Assembly (NCBI RefSeq): GCF_022539505.1
Contig: NC_061509.1
Span: forward strand, 210,638,254 to 210,702,253
Source of the DNA: Lolium rigidum
Lineage: Eukaryota; Streptophyta; Magnoliopsida; Poales; Poaceae
DNA: 64,000 nt
Reading direction: 5' to 3'
This document shows positions 51,173 to 60,894 of the stretch, piece after piece; within the stretch, counting starts at the first letter, position 1; every line of letters starts with the position of its first letter. A program made the position numbers and the translations under genes. The notes beneath the pieces are model-generated. The model searched no databases. It saw nothing but the letters and a program-made list of their open reading frames with translations, and was not told the DNA's origin.

Positions 51173-52648
51173 TGATACGTCTCAAATGTATCTATAATTT
51201 CTTATGATCCATGCTAGTTTTATGACAATGCCTACATGTTTTGCTCACACTTTATAATGACTTTATGCATTTTCCGGAACTAACCTATTAACAAGATGCC
51301 GAAGTGCCAGTTCCTGTTTTCTGCTGTTTTTGGTTCCAGAAAGGCTGTTCGGGCAATATTCTCGGAATTTGACGAAACAAAGGCCAAACATCATATTTCA
51401 CCGAGACGGACCAGGACACCAAAGGGGAGCCGGAGAGGAGGCCCAGGGCCCCCAGACCATAGGGCGGCGCGGCCTGGAGGGGGGGCGCCAGCCTATGAGG
51501 GGGGAGCCCCCTGGCCCCTCCGACTCCGCCTCTTCTCCTATATAACCCCTCGTGACCTAAAAACTCGATAACAATTGACGAAACTCCAGAAAGACTCTAG
51601 CGACGCCGCCGCCATCGCGAAACTCCGTTTCGGGGGACAGAAGTCTCTGTTCCGGCACGCCGCCGCGACGGGGAATTGCCCCCGGAGTCATCTCCATCGA
51701 CACCACCGCCATCTTCATCGTCGTTGCTGTCTCCCATGATGAGGAGGGAGTAGTTCTCCCCCGAGGCTGAGGGCTCTACCAGTAGCTATGTGGTTCATCT
51801 CTCTCTCCCATGTGATCTTTATGTGATCATGAGCTTTGTATCACTATTAATCTATGTGCTACTCTAGTGATGTTATTAAAGTAGTCTATTCCTCCTCCAT
51901 GATGTAATGTTGACAGTGTGTGCATCATGTAGTACTTGGCGTAGGTAATGATTGTAATCTCTTGTAGATTGTGAAGTTAACTATTACTATGATAGTACTG
52001 ATGCGATCTATTCCCCCTTTCATAGCTATTGTTGATTGTGTGTATGCTATGTTTGTACTCGGTCTAAATTGCAACGGTCTATTATGCACTCTAGAGGTTA
52101 CTTAAATATGAGCTCCGGATGTTGTGGAGTTTGTTTACTCCGGCTTGAGGTGTGCTTTGTAGCCCTAAACAATGAATGGTGTTTGTTATCCAACAAGAGA
52201 GTGTGAGAAAGTAGCACAAGTGAAGAGAAGTTATTTATTTATGTGATCAATGTTGAGAGTGTCCACTAGTGAAAGTATGATCCCTAGCCCTTGTTTCTAA
52301 GCATTGAAACACCGTTTCCAACAAGTTCTGTTACATGTTTGCTTGCTGCCATTTTTATTTCAGATTGCAGTTACTACTTATAATCATCCATATTACTTGT
52401 ATTTCACTATCTCTTCTCCGAACTAGTGCACCTATACATCTGACAAGTGTATTAGGTGTGTTGGGGACACAAGAGACTTCTTGTATCTTAATTGCAGGGT
52501 TGCTTGAGAGGGATAACTTTGACCTCTACCTCCCTGAGTTCGATAAACCTTGGGTGATTCACTTAAGGGAAACTTGCTGCTGTTCTACAAACCTCTGCTC
52601 TTGGAGGCCCAAAACTGTCTACAGGAATAAAAGCATGCGTAGACATCA
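51173..52648 (+). repeat. 3' LTR of E2
   Basis: 1476 bp, starts TGATACGTCTCAAATGTATC, ends GTAGACATCA, then AAGAT. Keeps the two segments that the 5' LTR has lost. Confidence 0.9.
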
Positions 52649-52683
52649 AAGATCTCAAAATAAAAACCAAATACAAAAACATC

Positions 52684-53170
52684 TCGGGTTGCCTCCCGTA
52701 AAATGCTTTCTTTATAGCCATATAGTTAGGCTTACTTACTTGTTTCAAGTGATATGGAGATCATGTGGTAGCTTGAATCTTGGTGCTACCTATTTCTTAC
52801 TTGTAAAGTGATCCGTACACTTCTTATGTGGGAATCAAAATTTTACATTCCCTTCTTTTGAATCAATAATAGCTCATGTGGTTCTCAAAAATGGTCTCCC
52901 AAGAATTATATGACTAGAGGTATTGCTACCCATGTCCATGACAATAAAATCCACAGGTACATATGTCATATGAAATTCAACCATAACATCATGAACTCTT
53001 CCTAATTCTTTCTTGGTTGAATCATCATCAAGTAAAAGATTAATAGAGCATTTTTCCATGTTATTAAGATTAAGCAAATCAAATAGCTCCTTAGATATAA
53101 CTAAGACACTAGATCCTAAATCTAGAATCGCATGGTGTGTCTCTTTGTCTATAGAAATTAAAATCTTGGG
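52684..53170 (-). pseudogene. Gypsy-like aspartic protease remnant of the level-1 element
   Basis: Minus strand, about 53150-52850: AILDLGSSV with the catalytic D-L-G-S core, then LFDLLNLNNMEKCSI, then VPVDFIVMDMGSN and the flap-side motif IILGRPFLRT. This is the retropepsin of Athila/Tat-type Gypsy elements. A stop follows LRTT, and the frame before the core also contains stops, so it is inactive. Near 52720-52684 the minus strand carries the MAIKKAFYGR block shared with E1 and E2. No RT follows. Confidence 0.7.
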
Positions 53171-54004
53171 GATCCAAGTATCCCCAAGATTAGGTGTATC
53201 ATAGATTAATTGTTATATCTTTGTATCTTATATTTAATGACATAATTAGCAATATAAGAACCAAAAATAGATTGATAACATTGATAGTGGGATCCTTAGA
53301 GAATTTTTAAAGAATAGCAATTAATTCATGCAAGCTTCACTTATCAAGATCTAATAATGGTTCTTTTACTTCACTAAGAATTTTCACTTCTTCTATTTGT
53401 TTATCATTTGCTAGCATAAGTGTTTCTTCTTTTTTCCTCATGGTTCTTTTGTTGTAGTGGATTCTTAAAAGACAACACTTATTGAGTTAAAAGATCCAAC
53501 TTATCATTTAAATCATCTTGTCTTTAAAGCGTTGCTATGAATTCTTTATTCAATTCTTTTTGTGTGGAGATAAAAGATCTAATGGAATTTTTTAATTCAT
53601 TAGAGTTGTTTTTACCACTAGTGTATTTATTTGGCACATATGGTGGCTGGCCATAGGTATTATTATAGTTGTTCCCATACCATTATTACCAAAGTTTCTT
53701 ACATAGTTGAAATCTACATTTTCATTGGTGTTCCCAACTAATACTTGTAGAGGAATATTATCATTATTTTGCTTTGTTATGTAATGTAATATGGCATCAA
53801 CTTTATTGGATAAATGATTTTCTTATTCAATGGAGTGTACTTTATTAGTGGGATTAGGTGCTCTTTCAGTGTGCCATTGACTATGATTATGCAACATTCT
53901 ATCTAATATGTCTCTAGCTTCAGATATAGTTTTACTCATGAATGCACCCCCTGCAGCAGAGTCTATCATGTTTCTTGATATTATATTCAACCCATTATAA
54001 AAAG
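53170..54004 (-). pseudogene. Gag C-terminal half of the level-1 element
   Basis: Minus strand from 54000: YNGLN...SRNMIDSAAGGAFMSK followed by EARDILDRMLHNH. This is the conserved retrotransposon gag core of plant Gypsy elements, then an Asn-rich region with stops. The N-terminal half lies at 59000-59243 beyond the Mutator-like insertion. Gag would form the particle shell; this copy is broken by insertion and by stops. Confidence 0.7.
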
Positions 54005-54096
54005 GGGATTTCTATTTTCGTGCCCTCGGTTCTTTAGTTGTGCTCAGTTTTCCCCAGCTCCTTAGTATTTCCTCAGTTTTCCCCAAGACCTTGTCT
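54005..54096 (+). repeat. Left TIR of the Mutator-like element
   Basis: About 92 bp, matching the reverse complement of 58908-58999 with a few mismatches. Contains repeated CTCAGTTTTCCCCA(A/G) motifs. Confidence 0.88.
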
Positions 54097-55169
54097 AAAA
54101 CCATCACAGATGCTGTAACGGCCGGTTGCCCGACGGTTGACCGTTATCTTCTGACTAGTGGGGCCACGTAGAGCCCGCAAAGACACGTCAGACCATCCAT
54201 CTTTGTTTGACCGTAAGCATCGCTCGTATCCCCGACCAAAACACGCACGAGTGGGGCTTCGGTATATCGAATGACAAGTGGGCCATGGCGCTGATACAAG
54301 GGGCAATACACGGGTAGGAATAGATTTTTAAACGGAGCTCTACGAGCGATGGCACGGAGGAGGTGGCCTGCGGGGTGCCGAGATGAGATCGACGTCCACA
54401 AAGAACCGCATGAGGCGAGACCAGACACATTAGATAGATATGAACTAGACGCGTTTAACCATGCAAAGAAGAGAAGAAATGGTCGACGACATCGACGACT
54501 ACCTCAAAACTTTGACTGACCGTGTCCGACACGAACGCGAGCAATGTAGAGAAAACTAGTGTCTCTCCTTTCCGGCGTGTATAGATGGGTGCTAGAAGAG
54601 TGTGGTGGCGAAGGGAAAGACCTCGCGGTGGTCTGTGGCGTCCAGCATAGCGGGGCGGCGTGGCCGTGCCCACATCGGCGTGGATGCATGTTCGTCATTG
54701 GCATCAGCATGTACGTTCGGCATTGGCCTCGGCGGTATCTCTGGTGTGTTAGTAATCGAATGAGGGGACGGGATTGAGGGTGCATCCCGATGGTGACCTA
54801 GCAGTGGCGTCGAGCATAGCCGTTCTGACCATGCCGATATCGGCATCGGCAAAGTTTGGAGGCTGTGGTGCTCGAATCAAGGAGGGATTTGTTTCTTGTA
54901 CGCCAAAAGTGATTTGAAACAAGTTTCGTGTTGAAGGTTAGGTAACAAAAGTTTGTAACTAAGCCCAAAATTATACTAGCGCCATGGTGAGGTTCTTTTT
55001 GATAGAGCTATACGGTTGGGCAAACTTTTTTGACACTTTTTAGATAGGGTTCCTTGTTGTTACACGTATGGCATCATGTATGGCAAATTTGGGATCATTT
55101 GGAGATGTTCGAAAAAATCACTTTGCTTAAACGCATGCCGTTTCGTCTCACTGAAACCAGCTTTTCTAA

Positions 55170-55650
55170 CAAGGTGATTTATTCTACCTCCTCTAAATGA
55201 CCTCAAATTTCATACAGCTGATCTTCTATACATAGATAGATAGATTGTTTCGTTTTTATATTTTTCAAACTTTTTATTTCCCTTTATAATATCCTATTGA
55301 TTTTCAGGTCAAAACCTCGAAAAACAGCATCATGTATGGAATCATTTTCGCCATAAATTTCAAATTTTGTGAAACTTTCCCTTTTAGATATTCCTTGTTG
55401 TTATAGATATGGCATAATGTATGCCAAATTTGGTTAGGTCTCACTGAAACCAGCTTTTGTAACAAGTTAGGTTTTTTCGACCTTCTCAAAAGGGATATTT
55501 TTCTACCTTCTCTAAATGACCTCAAAAATCATACAGACGATCTTCTATACAAAGATAGGTAGATTGTTTCGTTTTTACATTTTTCTTGAACTTTTATTTC
55601 CCTTTATAATACCCATTTGTTTTCAGGTCAAAACCTCGAAAGTTAACATA
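55170..55650. repeat. Pair of about 130-bp direct repeats in the MULE
   Basis: About 55185-55325 and 55500-55645 share CCTCTAAATGACCTCAAA, GATCTTCTATACA, TAGATTGTTTCGTTTTTA and TTTTCAGGTCAAAACCTCGA. Flanking GTCTCACTGAAACCAGCTTT copies (55145, 55440) extend the similarity. Meaning unknown. Confidence 0.65.
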
Positions 55651-55702
55651 ACTAGATGGTGAACCCTTCCAAACTTCAAATACAGAGATAGATAGATTGA
55701 TT

Positions 55703-55990
55703 CGTTTATCATTTTTACCGTGAATAGTAATGGCTACAAGAAATCGGTGATGGTCTATCATTTTTTGCGTGAAAAGTAATGGATACAACAAATCGGTGAT
55801 GGTTTATCATTTTTTGCGTGAAAATTAATGGCTACAACAAATCGGTGATGGTTTATCATTTGGGATTTTCGTGAAAATTAATGGCTACAACAAATCGGTG
55901 ACGGTTTATCATTTTTTGCGTGAAAATTTATGGCTACAACAAATCGGTGATGGTTTATCATTTTTTGCGTGAAAAGTAATGCCTAAAAGA
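55703..55990. repeat. 48-bp tandem repeat array in the MULE
   Basis: About six units, consensus TAATGGCTACAACAAATCGG then TGATGGTTTATCATTTTTTG then CGTGAAAA. The first and last units are degenerate. Subterminal repeats of this kind are common in plant DNA transposons. Confidence 0.8.
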
Positions 55991-56198
55991 GTTTATAATT
56001 TTTAGCGCGTGAAAATAAATACAAAAAACCGCCCTTTAGCATACTTAGAGAGTGGAAGGTAACCGCCGACAGAGAGAGAGAGAGGGGTTATCCTGCCCGT
56101 TAGATCATACGATCAACGGTCGGCGGGAACGATCCGCGTGACATGGGCTAGACCAATCAGGGCAATGTTGCACGTGTGAGAGAATTTGTGGAGGGAGA

Positions 56199-56243
56199 GG
56201 GCAAAACTGAGTAGTATCAAGAAACCAAGGGCACCTATGTAAT
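56199..56243 (-). repeat. Degenerate internal TIR-like sequence in the MULE
   Basis: GGGCAAAACTGAGTAGTATC then AAGAAACCAAGGGCACC resembles the inner-to-outer part of the right TIR (GGGGAAAACTGAGCACAACT, ...GGGCACGAAAATAG). It could be the former right end of a shorter 2.2-kb element. Confidence 0.45.
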
Positions 56244-57084
56244 AAACAGACTAAGGGATTCAAATATGAGATTTAAAAAATGGAAAATGTGTGTTTTGTA
56301 CAATAAAACCCATCTTGGCCTATCTCAAACTATTTGCAATACAAATATACATGAGTGTGGGAATTGTGGCCTCATTTAGACAAAGTATGTTTTGGGGAAA
56401 GCTGTTTTGGGAAGGGCTTATTGTGGAAAACCATGCACCTTCATAGCTACTAGGTGATTTGAGAAGGCCTTTGAGAAGTGGCAATTTGTGGTAAAATTTG
56501 ATTTATCTATGACTTATCTATGTTTTGAGAACTGGCAATTTGTGGTAAAGACTCCATGAGTATGTGCCACTATTTTTCGGAATTTTTTGCACATTAAATG
56601 ACTCATTTAACTAGTTAATCCCATTTGTTGACTGCATACGTTGACCAGCTACTTGAGGGTAAAACCGAGCATATTGCACTAGCCGGTATTAGCACTCAAG
56701 GGAAAACTGAGCACACAAAAAATGCTAGTATAATGCTCGAGGTTATACCGAGTATATCTAAATTTCCGGGGTTAGACTCGAGGACGCGTGTTGCGGTGCA
56801 GAAATGAAAGACGTGCAATATTTGACGCATAGACGCCGGTCGCGGTGCAGAAGTCGAAGACGTGCAATCGTGGACGCGTGGCGCATTGCAGAAGTCCAAG
56901 ACGTGCAGACATGCAGCGGTGGACGCGTAGGACGCGGGTCGCATTAACCACCCCTTGCCTTTATAGACGCCTCCTCCCACTATCTCTGTCACTCTCACTC
57001 GCCTACGCAACGCCGCCTCTCTCACGTCCCATCATCTTCTCCAAAGCAAAAACCCTCTCCCTCTCCCTCTCCTCTGCCGGCGAG

Positions 57085-58274
57085 ATGGACAAGGAGAATG
57101 CCTATCCCATCGTCCACGGCGCCGTCGGCTCCAAGCGCGACGCCTCCCTCTTCGACGCCATCCCCTCAACGGACGTCGCCGCCGTCCCCTCAACGGACGT
57201 CGCCGCCACCTCCGCCGGTGCATCGGAGGCTGCTGCCGCCGGTCGCGGTTAGATCCCGCCGGGATGGGACCCCTAGGAGCCGGTGCCGTACGTCCCGCCC
57301 CCGAACCGCTACGACACCTCCATAGAGGACCCATGGAACGAGGTAACTACGGTTTGCTTCCTTTTTTGTTCCCCATTCCTTTTTGAACCCTATTTGTGCT
57401 TGGTGTAGATGGATCTGTGGATGGATGAGTATTGGGCTAATATTTGCGCCGATTTTATTCCATTTTGCTTTGATCCCTCCTTGATTTCGTTTAAGATTTG
57501 GGGTTCGGCCGTTCGGTTAATTTATGCAAGTAATAATGGGATCTCAATCGGTTAATTTATGCAAGTAATCATAGGATCTCAATCAGTTATTTTATGCACG
57601 AATCAAAAGATATCAACCGTTTAATTTTGCAAATAATCCGGAATGTGTTCAAGTTCAGATCCGGAATCTCGTTTCTTTGCCTATGATGAATCGGTGGGCA
57701 CATATTTTTACAGGGAGGGTTCAGCGAACCATTTACGTGTACAAATCTGTTGTGCATGAGTTTTGGTTCGCTTACACCGTCCCTGTAGACATATAATCGT
57801 GTCCACTCTAACCGAGGCTGCCTCTGTTTTTCCTAACTTTGTTATCATGCACGTTTGCAACTCATTCACTAATAAATTCCCGTTTGATATGGATCAGTCT
57901 GTCTAGCGGCGACATCGGCAGCGACGACGAGCACCATGACGTCAAGACTCGCCGAGTGCTGCGGAGGCTGCAGGGTCGGCCGATACGTCTCCTACCTCGA
58001 CGTCGCCAAGGGTGTCTACAGGTGCCCCTTCTGCACTAGGAGGCTCGGCGGCACTGACTTCAACTGCGTCCTCACGCATGCCGAGAACATCGGCCACACC
58101 AACCCCAAGGTCGGCGCGTCGGTGAAACCCAACTCCTTCCACGCCAAGCACTTGGCGCTCGGCATGCACCTCCGCAGCATCCAGTGGGTGGAGATCTCCG
58201 GCGGGCGCATGCCTCCGCTCAAGCCCAAGGCTCCCAAGGGGAGCAACAAGTGGAGGCAGAGGCAGATGGGGTAG
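57085..58274 (+). pseudogene. Captured gene fragment with XS-type zinc-finger motif
   Basis: Gene-like order: a C/T-rich leader, ATG at 57085 in a Kozak-like CGAGATGG context, exon 1 to a GT donor at 57343, an AT-rich intron, an AG acceptor near 57897, and exon 2 ending at 58274. Exon 1 encodes MDKENAYPIVHGAVGSKRDA and a doubled PSTDVAA, but stops occur near 57250 and 57271. Exon 2 (57936-58274 frame) encodes GVYRCPFCTRR then LTHAENIGHTNPKVG and FHAKHLALGMHLR. This C-x2-C...H layout resembles the zf-XS domain of SGS3/FDM-like RNA-silencing proteins. The acidic start of exon 2 (SDDEHHDVKTRR) is in another frame, pointing to a one-base shift near 57970. Probably non-functional as protein. The XS match is from memory. 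Confidence 0.55.
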
Positions 58275-58907
58275 GCGGAGTCCCGGACGTGTCTTGCTGC
58301 TGCCTCCTCCATTTTGTTGTTGGGATCCCTTTGTTGTTAGCGAGGGATCCCTCGTTGTTATGTTGTTAGTATGATGGTGTTGTACTACTGTGAAGAACCT
58401 CGAACCCTACTATGTTTGGCTGCTGAATGCAGCTTATTATCTATATTATCTATCCCTATTCTACTATATGACCTTGTGAATTTATCGTACATTCCCTGTA
58501 GATTTGCTTCTAGATTTAACTACATACATATGGACCGGATGGAGTACTAGATTGGGCTCCCTACTAGATTTGCTGCCATATTGGGCAAACAACGAGGGCC
58601 AAAAGGCACAAATAATAATTGAAGAAAGACAGAAATGCAAGCTTCTCTAGATTTGATACTAATTAGGTGAAAAAAGGCAGAGAGAAGGAGGCAGAAAAGG
58701 TACTCTTAAAAGGGAAATGCCAATGGACGAGAGAGACAAAACCCAGCTCCTGCTCACGTGCAACCAAACACTATCTCGTCCTATCCCACGCGGTCCCTTT
58801 CTACCAGCCCCACGCGACGCGGGCCCACACGACGCGGCCCCACACGTCAGCACGGAGCGGTCAACTTAACGGGAATCCTGCCGTCTGAGCTGCCTTCTGC
58901 GGGTTTC
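58275..58907 (+). other. 3' flank of captured gene in the MULE
   Basis: Probable 3' untranslated and downstream sequence of the captured gene, then a GC-rich stretch (58740-58880). No further gene seen. Confidence 0.4.
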
Positions 58908-58999
58908 AAACAAGCACTTGGGGAAAACTGAGGAAAAACTAAGGAGCTGGGGAAAACTGAGCACAACTAAGGAAGGGAGGGCACGAAAATAGAAATCCC
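58908..58999 (-). repeat. Right TIR of the Mutator-like element
   Basis: Reverse complement of 54005-54096 with few mismatches; ends AGAAATCCC, followed by TATAAAAAG. Confidence 0.88.
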
Positions 59000-59243
59000 T
59001 ATAAAAAGAGTGTAGGATGGTCCATTCATTTACTCCATGTGATGGGCAAGTTCTAAGCATGTTTTTAATTTTTTCCAAGCTGTTGCTACAGGTTCATTAT
59101 CATTTTGTCTAAATAATAGGATGCTATTTCTATTTTGTAGGATCTTAACAGGTGGGTAATACTTTTTAATGAATGCTTCTTAAATATCATCCCAAGAATT
59201 AATGCTAGCTGTAGGTAATGACAATAGACATTCTTTAGCCAAA
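59000..59243 (-). pseudogene. Gag N-terminal part of the level-1 element, fused to truncated LTR
   Basis: Minus strand: ECLLSLPTASINSWDDI, then KYYPPVKILQNRNSI, RQNDNEPVATAWKKLK and CLELAHH. This is the gag core of plant Gypsy elements, with stops. At 59243/59244 it joins the LTR interior directly, so the primer site, leader and gag start are deleted. Confidence 0.7.
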
Positions 59244-60866
59244 AGTAAAGTAAAGTAGTAACTAGAGTAAAATAAACTAAACAAGTAAAGTAAACTAAAT
59301 AAAAGCGGTAAAAGGTTTGTTTGTTTTGGGTTTTGAGTGCAAATAAGATATAAAAGTATTATTTATTTCGGATTAAAATAGTGTTGCAAATAAAACGTAA
59401 GAGAAAAGTAATGGAAATGTGTGTCTTATGATTAAAATTGGACCGGGGTTCATGGGTTCACTTGACTATTCTCTCTTTGAAGTTATAGTGGACAATAACA
59501 ATTCATCAATGAGATATGAGGAAAATAACTTCAACATGGGTAACATACACATTCATATGGGCATCAAAAAAAATGAAACCGTGTTTAGAAGGAAGTAGAC
59601 ACTTTTTTATATAGTAGAAGTGGGACTTGGCATGACAATGCCAAAATTCGTTCCTGACAGGAATCGAACCCCAATCGTTGGGGTGCGCCACTACGACCCC
59701 AACCACTAGGCATCACGTCCTAACATAGAGATGATGCAACACATCTCTCTTTAATCCACAAGAAAGGAAAAAACTTTAAGCAATCTTGTATTAAGAATTA
59801 ATAGAGTATAGCAATAAGTACTCTAACATTATGTTTGAATATGAAATATGCTACCTTAAACAAACAAGATCATCACTTTTGTCACGTGACGAACACATCA
59901 CATGAATTAACTTTTCCCTAGTGAGAGAGAAAAAATAAAAGGCAAAGCCATAATTGATCATGAATTTTTTGTCACTATTGAATCACTAAAACCATGCTAT
60001 TCCATCTAACACACACACATCACCCCACACAAGTTCTTGCATACAAGTTGGATTAGAACCAATACTTAAGAACGGGTACATAATATGCATCTATCATTAC
60101 ATGTTAAACAAAGTACGTATAGTGAAATCTCATAGCATCATATCATAGAATAAAGATCCACCACATAGGTATTAAAAATATGACCATAATCATGTTGGGT
60201 AGCTCATATGGTACTAAGAACTATGAAGAACATGAGAGAAATAGATCATGTTACTGCCACAAAACCGTAGTCTAGAGGTGGACTATTCCCCCTTGATCAT
60301 GGTGATGATGAGGAGGACATTGCAGAAGGTGGAGATCCCTCCGGCGGCGGCTCCGGCGGAGTTTCCCCCTCCAGTATTCTTTGCTGGAGCCTTCGTTTTT
60401 GTGTTTCTATGTTTCTACGACACTCTCCTCCAGAGAACCCCCGAGGGCCATATATATAGTGGTTTTTAGGTCAAAACATGTCGATTCGCTAAAGAATCAA
60501 GCAGATTGGATGATCCATGGCCAAAATAGGATGGGTGGCGCGCCCTCCTTGCCTGGGCGCGCCACCCGGCCCGTTTTGGGCCTCCAAGGCCCCCATGTGA
60601 GTTCCAAGTGCTCTAGTTCCTTCTTTCGGTGAAAAAATGATGTCCCCGAAATCCTAGCTCAATTTAACTCCATATAGATCTCTGAAAGTGAAAAATACAC
60701 AAAAAGGGAGTTCCTATTCTGCATAATTATAAAAAAATAAATGTGATCATTGGTAAATCCCCATAAATCAATGTAAAACATGGTATTATCATCATATATG
60801 TTGCAAATATGTGGGAATTCATGCTAATAAAGGAAAAAAATTCATGTATGCATTTTACATGCATCA
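59244..60866 (-). repeat. Truncated 5' LTR of the level-1 element
   Basis: Matches 25800-27238 on the minus strand, starting TGATGCATGTAAAATGC at 60866, TATA run at 60450-60458. The last 210 or so LTR bases (25590-25799 equivalent) are missing at the gag junction, where AAAAGTAAAGTAAAG may have served as microhomology. A SINE is inserted at 59567. Confidence 0.85.
59567..59708 (-). mobile_element. SINE (tRNA-derived, TSD ggcatca)
   Basis: 142 bp absent from the other LTR copy, flanked by GGCATCA at 59560-59566 and 59709-59715. On the minus strand it has an A-box-like TAGTGGTTGGGG, a B-box GGTTCGATTCCTG and a T-rich tail. These are the marks of pol III-derived plant SINEs. Confidence 0.8.
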
Positions 60867-60894
60867 GACAGGCAGACGGGCGGTCAAGCATGGT

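Larger units (their letters stand above)
29526..52648 (+). mobile_element. Level 2: non-autonomous LTR retrotransposon E2 (TSD aagat)
   Basis: Inserted in the interior of the level-1 element with AAGAT at 29521-29525 and 52649-52653. LTRs are 29526-30865 and 51173-52648. The own interior (30866-33079 and 49807-51172, about 3.6 kb) is collinear with that of E1. It carries an intact 254-codon frame and is split by solo LTR B with its own nested insertions. No gag or pol is recognisable. Confidence 0.92.
54005..58999 (+). mobile_element. Level 2: Mutator-like element with captured gene (Pack-MULE type)
   Basis: 4995 bp between two perfect 9-bp duplications TATAAAAAG (53996-54004 and 59000-59008), inserted inside gag. 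TIRs of about 92 bp begin GGGATTTCTATTTTCGTGCC at both ends. A 9-bp duplication plus long TIRs is the Mutator superfamily signature. No MURA-type transposase is visible. A gene-like segment at 57085-58274 makes it a Pack-MULE candidate. 54100-54900 is GC-mixed with no supported gene; 54900-56050 is AT-rich repeats. Confidence 0.88.
25590..60866 (-). mobile_element. Level 1: Gypsy-like gag/protease element split by nested insertions
   Basis: Minus-strand element with 3' LTR 25590-27238 and a truncated 5' LTR 59244-60866, both starting TGATGCATGT on the minus strand. Possible target duplication gatag/gacag (25585-25589, 60867-60871; one mismatch). The own interior is 27239-29525, 52649-54004 and 59000-59243, about 3.9 kb. 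It holds gag and an aspartic protease but no reverse transcriptase or integrase that I can see. The LTR resembles the Triticeae Fatima/Sabrina type from memory; the family name is uncertain. Confidence 0.8.

Noticed and set aside
56658..56720. GGGAAAACTGAGCAC as a third MULE terminus
   Set aside because: Only 15 matching bases and no target duplication; mentioned with the internal TIR but not called as an end.
59640..59705. tRNA-like B-box sequence
   Set aside because: It is part of a SINE with target duplications; no cloverleaf or anticodon arm is present.
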